From CAYYMX01 sp964473045 (GTDB lineage Bacteria > Pseudomonadota > Alphaproteobacteria > Methylaequorales > Methylaequoraceae): a DNA stretch of 12,754 nucleotides. Positions 1 to 6,560 of this stretch are shown here, one piece after another. The stretch's first letter is position 1. Every line of letters begins with the position of its first letter. The stretch is from contig CAYYMX010000035.1 of NCBI GenBank assembly GCA_964473045.1, positions 1-12,754 on the forward strand, in the 5' to 3' direction. The notes beneath the pieces were generated by a model. The model saw nothing but the letters and a program-made list of their open reading frames with translations, did not search any database and was not told the origin of the DNA. The position numbers and the translations under genes are program-made.

Positions 1-777
1 TGCTTGAGTAAATCTAAAAATATTATCCACAAAAAGTAAAACGTCCTGCCCCTCTTCATCTCTAAAATATTCTGCCAATGTAAGTCCTGTAAGTGCTACT
101 CTAGACCTTGCTCCGGGAGGTTCATTCATTTGGCCATATACCAAGGCAGCTTTTGACTCATTTGAGTCGAGTTTGATAACGCCAGACTCAATCATCTCGT
201 AATATAGATCATTTCCTTCTCTTGTTCTTTCACCTACACCGGCAAATACGGAATATCCGCCATGACCTTTTGCAATATTGTTTATTAGCTCCATAATTAA
301 CACTGTTTTTCCAACTCCGGCGCCACCAAACAATCCGATCTTCCCTCCCTTGGCATAAGGAGCAAGCAAATCAACAACTTTAATACCTGTTATCAAAACT
401 TCGGTTTCAGTTGATTGGTCAGTAAATTCCGGTGCATCTTTGTGAATTGGTGCTTTTAATTTTGTTTTAACAGGACCTCTTTCATCAACGGGTTCACCTA
501 CTACATTTAAAATCCTTCCAAGAGTTTCAGGTCCAACTGGTACAGTAATTGGGCTACCGGTATCTTTAACTTTTTGGCCTCTAACAAGACCATCTGTAGA
601 GTCCATAGCTATAGTTCTAACAGTATTTTCTCCTAAATGCTGAGCCACTTCAAGTACGAGATCTTTTTTATCATGATTAACCACCAAGGCATTTAAAATT
701 TCTGGTAAATTTTTTTCAAAACTTACATCAACTACAGCACCTAGAACCTGCTTTATTTTACCAAAGTTTGTTTCCAT
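1..777 (-). CDS. atpD: ATP synthase F1 subunit beta (C-terminal part lies outside the window)
   Basis: Catalytic beta subunit of the F1 head, which makes ATP from ADP and phosphate at the inner membrane. Translating from the ATG at 777 gives 259 open codons up to the window edge. The full protein is usually about 470-480 residues, so the C-terminal half is missing here. The beta-barrel N-terminus (MKxx-type, about 1-80) is followed by the nucleotide-binding domain: Walker A GGAGVGKT at residues 151-158, GERTREG at 182-188 with the catalytic glutamate (E183), and Walker B LLFVDN around 247-252. It is the fourth gene of the F1 operon, 14 bp after atpG, with a GGAG ribosome site before the start. 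atpC would be expected next, beyond the left edge. No oddities were seen in the visible part. Confidence 0.97.
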   Translation of the reverse strand, partial: METNFGKIKQVLGAVVDVSFEKNLPEILNALVVNHDKKDLVLEVAQHLGENTVRTIAMDSTDGLVRGQKVKDTGSPITVPVGPETLGRILNVVGEPVDERGPVKTKLKAPIHKDAPEFTDQSTETEVLITGIKVVDLLAPYAKGGKIGLFGGAGVGKTVLIMELINNIAKGHGGYSVFAGVGERTREGNDLYYEMIESGVIKLDSNESKAALVYGQMNEPPGARSRVALTGLTLAEYFRDEEGQDVLLFVDNIFRFTQA

Positions 778-783
778 ATTTTT

Positions 784-787
784 CTCC
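784..787 (-). promoter_or_regulatory. Ribosome binding site of atpD
   Basis: GGAG on the minus strand, 6 nt before the ATG at 777, inside the 14-bp atpG-atpD spacer. It supports this ATG as the start of atpD. Confidence 0.7.
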
Positions 788-791
788 ATAT

Positions 792-1685
792 TTATATTGC
801 TTCTGCTCCTGAAATAATTTCAATTAACTCTTTTGTTATTACGGCCTGTCTCGATCTATTATAGTATAATGTTAGATCATCAATCATGTCATTGGCATTT
901 CTTGTAGCATTGTCCATCGCAGTCATTCTTGAACCTTGTTCACTTGCCAGATTTTCCAAAAGTCCTGAATGGATTTGTATTGCAATATTTCTTGGTATAA
1001 TTTCATCCAAAATTACTTCTTCAGAAGGTTCATATTCGTATGCAGCTGATTTACTAGAGTCATAATCATTATTTGTTGAATCTTTTTCTTCTGGTAAAAT
1101 TTCAACTGGAAGAAGTTTTTGTTTTATAACTGTTTGCGAAATTGCACTCTTAAATTTGGTAAAAATTAGATAACATTCATCAATTTCATTGTTAGTAAAA
1201 AGTGTCATAGCTCTATCTCTTATTTCCGCAGATAATTCAAATTTAATTGATGGGTTCGCATAATCTATAAAACTATCAAGAATAGAGGCTTCAAATTTTT
1301 TTTTGAGAGAATTGTACGCCTTTTTTCCAACAAAAAGAAACTTTGGTGTCTTACCATCATTTTTAAGATTCTCACACGTATTTTTTGTAAACCTTATTAT
1401 GGATCCATTAAACCCTCCGCAAAGACCTCTATCTGCTGAGCAGACAATAAGAAGTACATTTGAATTATTATCGTTTTTTTTTCCATATTTAAACGAACTT
1501 TTATTAACATTCTCGGTTAATGACTCAACAATATTCTTCATTTTTTCGGCATATGGCCTGGTTTTTTCAGCATTTTCTTGTGCTCTCTTTAATTTTGCAG
1601 CGGCAACCATCTTCATTGCTGAAGTTATTTTTTTGGTTGATTTGACGCTTGAGATTCTATTTCTTAGATCCTTAAGGCTTGGCAT
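792..1685 (-). CDS. atpG: ATP synthase F1 subunit gamma
   Basis: Central rotor shaft of ATP synthase, which couples proton flow through F0 to catalysis in the alpha3-beta3 head. The 297-residue length is normal for alphaproteobacterial gamma. The N-terminal coiled-coil helix carries MPSLKDLRNRI and the family motif MKMVAAAKLKRAQ (residues 24-36). The C-terminal helix carries NATRNANDMIDDL and ends ITKELIEIISGAEAI, the classic gamma signature. The middle holds CSADRGLCGGFN (around 82-93). The acidic, variable stretch near 200-225 followed by EYEPSEE matches the insertion usual in alphaproteobacterial gamma subunits. The ATG lies inside the end of atpA (14-nt overlap) and is preceded by AGAGGA, so translation is probably coupled to atpA. 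Confidence 0.97.
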   Translation of the reverse strand: MPSLKDLRNRISSVKSTKKITSAMKMVAAAKLKRAQENAEKTRPYAEKMKNIVESLTENVNKSSFKYGKKNDNNSNVLLIVCSADRGLCGGFNGSIIRFTKNTCENLKNDGKTPKFLFVGKKAYNSLKKKFEASILDSFIDYANPSIKFELSAEIRDRAMTLFTNNEIDECYLIFTKFKSAISQTVIKQKLLPVEILPEEKDSTNNDYDSSKSAAYEYEPSEEVILDEIIPRNIAIQIHSGLLENLASEQGSRMTAMDNATRNANDMIDDLTLYYNRSRQAVITKELIEIISGAEAI

Positions 1686-3222
1686 TTTTTTCCTCTAAAA
1701 ATTGACCAACCATTTTCTCAATAAATACATTTAAATTTTTTTCTAATTCTTGTGAAATTGATTCTTCAATTCTAATTTTTTCGAGTAAAACCTTACCATC
1801 ACCTCTAATTTTTGTTAAAAGAAATTTTTCAAAACTAGTAACAGCACCAATTTCAACTTTATCTAGAAATCCTTTTACTCCTGCAAAGATTACGACAACC
1901 TGTTCTTCAACTTTAAGAGGCATGTATTGTGCTTGCTTTAGAATTTCAGTTAGTCTTCGTCCTCTATCAAGTAAATTGCGAGTTGATTGATCTAAATCAG
2001 ATGCAAATTGAGAAAAAGATTCCATTTCTCTGAACTGGGCTAAGTCAAGTTTTATTGATCCCGAGACTTGCTTCATTGCCTTAATTTGTGCAGCGGAGCC
2101 GACTCTACTTACAGAGAGACCAACATTTACAGCAGGTCTGATCCCTTTAAAAAATAGTTCTGTTTCTAAAAAAATTTGTCCATCAGTAATAGATATTACA
2201 TTTGTTGGAATATAAGCAGAGACGTCACCAGCTTGTGTTTCAATTACAGGTAAAGCTGTAAGAGAACCTCCCCCATTTTTTTCACTCATCTTTGCTGCTC
2301 TTTCCAATAATCTAGAGTGAATATAAAAAACATCGCCTGGATAGGCCTCTCTTCCAGGCGGTCTTCTTAACAATAAGGACATTTGTCTGTAAGCAACTGC
2401 TTGTTTTGAAAGATCATCATAAAAAATCACTGAATGCATTCCATTGTCCCGAAAGTATTCTCCCATTGTGCATCCTGTATATGGAGCTAAAAATTGAAGC
2501 GGAGCAGGATCGGAAGCAGTAGCCGCCACTACTATGGAGTATTTAAGTGCGTCATGATCCTCAAGAGTTTTTACAATTTGTGCTACTGTAGATCTTTTTT
2601 GTCCAATTGAGACATAAATACAATAGAGTTTTTTTGATTCATCTTTAGAAGAGTTTATTTCTTTCTGATTTAAAATTGTATCAATTATCACAGACGTTTT
2701 TCCCGTCTGTCTATCCCCAATTATTAATTCTCTTTGTCCTCTTCCAATTGGTATAAGACTATCAATGGCTTTTATACCCGTTTGCATTGGTTCATGGACA
2801 GACTTTCTGGGGATTATACCAGGAGCTTTTACTTCAACTCTTTTAAATTCAGTGTTAGCCAAAGCACCTTTGCCATCGATTGGGTTTCCAAGACCATCAA
2901 CAACTCTTCCCAACAATGATTTTCCCGTTGGGACTTCCACAATTGATTTTGTTCTTTCAACTATATCACCTTCTTTAATAGACTTGTCATTCCCAAAAAT
3001 AACTACGCCAACGTTATCATCTTCAAGATTTAAAGCCATTCCTTTGATTTTCCCAGGAAACTCAAGCATTTCTCCAGCTTGAACGTTGTCAAGACCATAA
3101 ACTCTTGCAATCCCATCTCCAACAGTCAAAACTGTTCCTACCTCAGATACCCTTGCTCCTTGATCAAGACTTTCAATTTCAGTCTTTAATATTTCAGATA
3201 TTTCAGATGCATCTATAGCCAT
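1672..3222 (-). CDS. atpA: ATP synthase F1 subunit alpha
   Basis: Non-catalytic nucleotide-binding subunit of the F1 head; three copies alternate with beta and supply the arginine finger to the catalytic sites. The 516 residues are a full-length protein. The start MAIDASEISEILKTEIESL is the usual alpha N-terminus that contacts delta. The barrel follows (about 25-95), then Walker A GDRQTGKT at 169-176, Walker B region SVIFYDD at 264-270, RRPPGREAYPGDVFY at 286-300, and the alpha/beta signature PAVNVGLSVSR with the arginine finger at R373. The ATG at 3222 follows the atpH stop by a single base. An AAAGGT-like ribosome site lies at about 3233-3238 inside atpH. The C-terminus overlaps the atpG start. 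No missing key residue was seen. Confidence 0.98.
   Translation of the reverse strand: MAIDASEISEILKTEIESLDQGARVSEVGTVLTVGDGIARVYGLDNVQAGEMLEFPGKIKGMALNLEDDNVGVVIFGNDKSIKEGDIVERTKSIVEVPTGKSLLGRVVDGLGNPIDGKGALANTEFKRVEVKAPGIIPRKSVHEPMQTGIKAIDSLIPIGRGQRELIIGDRQTGKTSVIIDTILNQKEINSSKDESKKLYCIYVSIGQKRSTVAQIVKTLEDHDALKYSIVVAATASDPAPLQFLAPYTGCTMGEYFRDNGMHSVIFYDDLSKQAVAYRQMSLLLRRPPGREAYPGDVFYIHSRLLERAAKMSEKNGGGSLTALPVIETQAGDVSAYIPTNVISITDGQIFLETELFFKGIRPAVNVGLSVSRVGSAAQIKAMKQVSGSIKLDLAQFREMESFSQFASDLDQSTRNLLDRGRRLTEILKQAQYMPLKVEEQVVVIFAGVKGFLDKVEIGAVTSFEKFLLTKIRGDGKVLLEKIRIEESISQELEKNLNVFIEKMVGQFLEEKNAKP
1691..1696 (-). promoter_or_regulatory. Ribosome binding site of atpG inside atpA
   Basis: AGAGGA on the minus strand, 5 nt before the ATG at 1685. 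It lies within the last codons of atpA and fixes the gamma start despite the 14-nt overlap. Confidence 0.65.
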
Positions 3223-3223
3223 T

Positions 3224-3784
3224 TTAAATGTAACCTTTCATTGATGTTTTACAATTTATTAATTTTGATCTCACTGAATTATCAGTCATTATAGATTTAA
3301 TCTTGAGAATTGTTCCACCTATTATTTCAGGGTCAACAATTTTATTTAATTCAATTTTTAACTTAAGTCTTGTTTCTAGCTTTTTTTTAATTTCATTTTC
3401 AGCATCTTTTTGTAAAGGGCTAGCAGTTGTAATAGTAACCTTGGTTATACCATTCTTACGGTTAAGGAATTCTTGAAATTTAAAGTAAATTCTTTCAATC
3501 ATTGGTAACTTTCCATGCTTTGTGACTGTGATTAAAAAACCTTTAAATATTTTAGAATATAAAAATTTCTTAGAAATTTTTTCTATGGCGTTAGCTTTTT
3601 GAATGTTTTTTATCATAGGGCTTTTGGTTATACTCAAAAATTCTTTATTTTTTTTTAATAAAGAGATGAAGTGACTAAAATTTTTTTTAATTTCTTCAAT
3701 ATTTTTAGTGTTTTCTGAAACAAGAATTATTGCATTTGAATATCTTGTTGAGATTTCATTTATATCTTGTGTATTTATATTCAA
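3224..3784 (-). CDS. atpH: ATP synthase F1 subunit delta (TTG start)
   Basis: Delta (OSCP-type) subunit, the peripheral-stalk link that holds the alpha3-beta3 head to the F0 b subunits. The 186 residues match the usual 175-190. The sequence is divergent and lysine-rich, but the order is right: an N-terminal helical domain (ISTRYSNAI near 11-19, typical of the family RYAxAL motif) and a C-terminal block with VDPEIIGGTILKI and DNSVRSKL, the family's most conserved stretch. The start codon is TTG at 3782-3784, not ATG. It is supported by a perfect AGGAGG 4 nt upstream and by an in-frame stop a few codons further up (3809-3811). It is the first gene of the F1 operon, 71 bp after priA, with no F0 genes between them. 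Confidence 0.94.
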   Translation of the reverse strand: MNINTQDINEISTRYSNAIILVSENTKNIEEIKKNFSHFISLLKKNKEFLSITKSPMIKNIQKANAIEKISKKFLYSKIFKGFLITVTKHGKLPMIERIYFKFQEFLNRKNGITKVTITTASPLQKDAENEIKKKLETRLKLKIELNKIVDPEIIGGTILKIKSIMTDNSVRSKLINCKTSMKGYI

Positions 3785-3855
3785 AAAACCTCCTGAAATA
3801 AATGTCTGTTATTAGCATAAGATAATAATGTATTCAATAATTGAAAATTAATATT
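3785..3855 (-). promoter_or_regulatory. Spacer between priA and the F1 operon, possible promoter region
   Basis: This 71-bp AT-rich spacer is the only gap upstream of the F1 operon in the window. It holds the AGGAGG ribosome site and a perfect 13-bp inverted repeat, TTCAAT-A-ATTGAA (3833-3845). On the minus strand there is a TTGAAT hexamer, then 17 nt, then TAATAA, which is only a loose match to a sigma-70 promoter. No GC-rich hairpin with a T-run is present, so I see no intrinsic terminator for priA. A promoter here is plausible but unproven; read-through from priA is also possible. Confidence 0.35.
3789..3794 (-). promoter_or_regulatory. Strong ribosome binding site deciding the atpH TTG start
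   Basis: AGGAGG on the minus strand, 4 nt before the TTG at 3784. It is the strongest Shine-Dalgarno match I saw in the window and the main reason to accept TTG as the start. The spacing is short but workable. Confidence 0.75.
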
Positions 3856-5835
3856 TTATAAAAAAACTGTTGGATCAACATCTGTATATATTCTTACATT
3901 ATATGGTGGAATTATTTTAAGTAAATAATTCTTGATTTCCCTCTGGCCGGAGTTCTTTTTTCCCATTTTTAATAAAATTTTATATCTATATCTCTGATTT
4001 CTTTTGAAAATTATTGCTGGTGCAGGCCCATATACAAGCAAATTTTTAAATATTGTTTTTAGATTATTAGAAATTTTTTTGCTGTAACTTTTTGCTAGAT
4101 TTTCCTTAAGACTTTCAATTGTCAATGAAATAAGATTGGAAAATGGCGGTTGTAAACTTTGTTTTCGTAATTTAATTTCCCATTTATAAAATTTTTCTTT
4201 ATCATTTGATTTTACAAATTTTATGACTGGGTGTTCGGGCTGAAAACTTTGAATAAACACTTCACCAATTAAATTTATTCTGCCTGCTCTCCCGGAGACT
4301 TGAACTATTTGTTGGAATGCTTTTTCATTTGATCTAAAATCAAAATCGTTCAGCAGATTATCAATATTTAGTATACCAACAGTTTTGATATTTGGGAAAT
4401 TATGCCCTTTTGAAACTAATTGAGTTCCTATAATTATGTCTACTTTGTTTGAAACAATATTTTCTATAATTTTTTCAAATTTTTTTTTGTTCTTTGTATA
4501 ATCACTTGAAAGCATGCAAATTTTAGCTTTTGGAAAAAGATTTGTTATTCTTTCAGAAATCTTTTCGATACCCGTACCAGGAAATTTTAATTCTCCATCA
4601 CAATTGCTACATTTGTTAACAAAATTTTCTTTATAATTACATTGATGGCACAGCAAATAACTATTTTTGGAATTAATTTTACTATGTAAAACTAGAAAAG
4701 TGTTGCAGTTTATACAGGCTTTGGAAGAACCACATTTTTGACAAATTACAAATGGAGCATAGCCTCTTTTGTTAATAAAAATTAGTGTTTGCAAATTTTT
4801 TTTAAGATTATAATTAATTGTGTTCTCAAGCTTTTTTGAAATCATAGTATTTTTTTTTTCCATTTTCATATCTACAGATGAAATAGTTGGTAAAGGCGAT
4901 TTGTTAATTCTTTTTTGCATTACAACTCTTTTATATTTTCCTAATAAAAAGTTCGAAATAGTTTCAACTGATGGGGTGGCTGAGCAGAGTATGGATAAAC
5001 AATTTGATTTTTTAGCTCTGACTACTGCAAAATCTCTAACATTAAAAATTATTTGTTCTTGTTGTTTGTATGAAATATCATGCTCTTCATCAACAACTAT
5101 TAGGCCTAAATTTTTAAATGGCAAAAATAACGCTGACCTTGTACCTAAAATTAAATCTATTTTACCAGTAGCAGCTCCTAGCCAAATAAGTTCTTTTTTT
5201 TTTTTTGTAATTGATGAGTGATAAACTTCTGGGCTTAAATTGAAATCCTTAATAATTTCTTTGACCCATTGCTGAGTTAAGATTATTTCGGGAACTAATA
5301 TTAGGCATTGGTAACCCATATTTATAATCTCAGCTGCTTTGTGCATATACACTCGGGTTTTACCTGACCCAGTGACACCATCTAGAACTACAACATTAAA
5401 ATCTTTGCAATTAAATAATTTTAAAAAATTAATTGCACTTATTTGATCACTAGTTAGTTCTAGTTTTTTAATATTCAAAGAAGGATTTTTTTTCTTTTTA
5501 TTTAAAATTTCATATTGCTCAATTTTTTTGGGAAAAGCTGAAAGAAAAAGCTTGAAAATTAAAGATAATTTGTTGCATGAATAATTTGCCAGAAAAAAGA
5601 GACTTTCAACTAATTCCTTGTTAAAAGTAACTTCTCTAAATACCTTTTTTATTTCTTTGATTGAGTTTTTAAATTCTACTGACTTTTCAATCCTACAAAT
5701 CATACCAATGTAGTTTTTTCCTCTAAAATCTACCTCAACTAAGTTCCCAATTTTAGGACTGTGATTTCCTGAAGTTTTTATTTTGTAATAAAATGTTTTA
5801 TCTGTAGCTACAGGAAGGAGAATTTCTAGAATCAT
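3856..5835 (-). CDS. priA: Primosomal helicase PriA (replication restart), short form
   Basis: Superfamily 2 DNA helicase that recognises abandoned replication forks and reloads the replicative helicase. Domain order: a 3'-DNA-binding domain (about 1-104, starting MILEILLPVATDKTFYY), then a linker of only about 20 residues, and helicase lobe 1 with LTSDQ at 127-131, Walker A GVTGSGKT at 153-160, DEEH at 249-252 and SATPS at 285-289. Next come eight zinc-binding cysteines in four CxxC pairs (365/368, 374/377, 396/399, 409/412), the GTQLVSKGH motif near 470 and QVSGRAGR at 512-519, and the C-terminus ends in DVDPTVFL. At 659 residues it is shorter than E. coli PriA (732). The missing part falls where the winged-helix domain should be. 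The ATG at 5835 has no ribosome site. Codons 211-214 lie in a 13-A tract. The next gene downstream is atpH. Confidence 0.95.
   Translation of the reverse strand: MILEILLPVATDKTFYYKIKTSGNHSPKIGNLVEVDFRGKNYIGMICRIEKSVEFKNSIKEIKKVFREVTFNKELVESLFFLANYSCNKLSLIFKLFLSAFPKKIEQYEILNKKKKNPSLNIKKLELTSDQISAINFLKLFNCKDFNVVVLDGVTGSGKTRVYMHKAAEIINMGYQCLILVPEIILTQQWVKEIIKDFNLSPEVYHSSITKKKKELIWLGAATGKIDLILGTRSALFLPFKNLGLIVVDEEHDISYKQQEQIIFNVRDFAVVRAKKSNCLSILCSATPSVETISNFLLGKYKRVVMQKRINKSPLPTISSVDMKMEKKNTMISKKLENTINYNLKKNLQTLIFINKRGYAPFVICQKCGSSKACINCNTFLVLHSKINSKNSYLLCHQCNYKENFVNKCSNCDGELKFPGTGIEKISERITNLFPKAKICMLSSDYTKNKKKFEKIIENIVSNKVDIIIGTQLVSKGHNFPNIKTVGILNIDNLLNDFDFRSNEKAFQQIVQVSGRAGRINLIGEVFIQSFQPEHPVIKFVKSNDKEKFYKWEIKLRKQSLQPPFSNLISLTIESLKENLAKSYSKKISNNLKTIFKNLLVYGPAPAIIFKRNQRYRYKILLKMGKKNSGQREIKNYLLKIIPPYNVRIYTDVDPTVFL
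5194..5206 (-). repeat. 13-A homopolymer inside priA
   Basis: Thirteen T on the plus strand, read as A in priA, encoding lysines 211-214 (SITKKKKELIW). These residues replace the usual polar loop before the conserved GTRSALF stretch of helicase lobe 1. The frame is intact on both sides. Confidence 0.9.
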
Positions 5836-5909
5836 TTTTATAATTATATATTATTTTTTTTTTTACCAAAACATTGTGAAATTTTAACAATCAAATATTA
5901 TTATTTAAT
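5836..5909. promoter_or_regulatory. Divergent promoter spacer between priA and DUF484
   Basis: This 74-bp spacer separates two genes reading away from each other, so it should carry both promoters. On the plus strand TTGTGA (5874-5879), 16 nt and TATTAT (5896-5901) form a reasonable sigma-70 match 8 nt before the DUF484 ATG. On the minus strand TATAAT (5843-5848) lies 7 nt before the priA ATG, with an 11-A run behind it instead of a clear -35 box. Neither gene has a Shine-Dalgarno match here. The base composition makes chance TATAAT-like words common, so the exact boxes are tentative. Confidence 0.45.
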
Positions 5910-6560
5910 ATGATTAAAAAGGAAATTAATAAAAAAAATGTAGAAGATTTTCTTTTAAAAAATCCTGATTTTTTTTTATCAAACCCCAAAATACTTACAA
6001 AACTAAGTTTTCCATTTGCCACAAAGAAAAATTTTTCTGATGAGAATGTTATTTCATATGAAGATTGGGTTATTAAGAGCTTAAAGAAGAAACAAAAAAA
6101 CATTATTGATAATGCAAAATATAATTTTTTTACACAAAAAAAAATCCTTGAGGCTGTCATTGAACTTTTAAAAAAAAAAAAAATAGAAGATTTTTTGTAT
6201 TTTTTAAGAGAAAAATTACCAGAATTTTTTGAACTGGAAATAATTAATTTTGCAACTAGTAAATCCTTAATAACTGAAAAATACAATTTTATTTTGATGG
6301 AAGAGAACAATGTTTTATCAATCCATAATATAAATGATGTTTTGATTATGGACGCTGTAGATAAAGACATGGGAATTTTTAATGATGTCAAATCAAAAAT
6401 TTATTCGAATGCAGTTTTTTCATTTGATAGTGAAATTTTTAATACCCCATCACTCTTAATTTATGGTAGCAAAGGCAAACATTTTTTAGATAATAAAGCA
6501 TATGATTTGATTCTTTTTTTTTCAAAATTTGTTGAAGAAAAATTAAGGCAATTAATCTAA
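5910..6560 (+). CDS. DUF484 family protein (GAF-like), partner gene of xerC
   Basis: A 216-residue protein of the DUF484 family, whose biochemical function is unknown. What shows the family: an N-terminal helical block with VEDFLLKNPDFFLSNPKIL (like the usual 'YLRxHPDFL' opening), a second helical part with EDWVIKSLKKKQK, and a C-terminal alpha/beta region resembling a GAF fold (about 85-215). Its position directly before xerC is characteristic of DUF484 in proteobacteria and strengthens the call. Its stop overlaps the xerC start as TAATG, so the two are probably co-translated. The ATG at 5910 lacks a ribosome site. The gene is extremely AT- and lysine-rich and contains a 14-A run (6170-6183) at codons 88-91. 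No membrane segment or signal peptide was seen. A link to recombination or cell division is inferred from context only. Confidence 0.8.
   Translation: MIKKEINKKNVEDFLLKNPDFFLSNPKILTKLSFPFATKKNFSDENVISYEDWVIKSLKKKQKNIIDNAKYNFFTQKKILEAVIELLKKKKIEDFLYFLREKLPEFFELEIINFATSKSLITEKYNFILMEENNVLSIHNINDVLIMDAVDKDMGIFNDVKSKIYSNAVFSFDSEIFNTPSLLIYGSKGKHFLDNKAYDLILFFSKFVEEKLRQLI
6170..6183 (+). repeat. 14-A homopolymer inside the DUF484 gene
   Basis: Fourteen consecutive A, encoding four lysines after a leucine in ELLKKKKIEDF. It is the longest homopolymer I found in the window and a candidate slippage or sequencing-error site. The reading frame is intact on both sides as given. Confidence 0.9.

Noticed and set aside
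1303..1698. 131-codon plus-strand frame opposite atpG
   Set aside because: Shadow of the conserved gamma subunit; no independent evidence.
4820..5221. 133-codon plus-strand frame opposite priA
   Set aside because: It lies across conserved PriA motifs and ends in a poly-F run that is just the complement of the A13 tract.
5891..6391. 166-codon open frame on the minus strand opposite DUF484, rich in Phe, Ser and Leu
   Set aside because: It is the antisense of a lysine-rich gene, so its Phe-rich look comes from poly-A codons. No ribosome site or family motif is present, and DUF484 with its xerC coupling explains the stretch.
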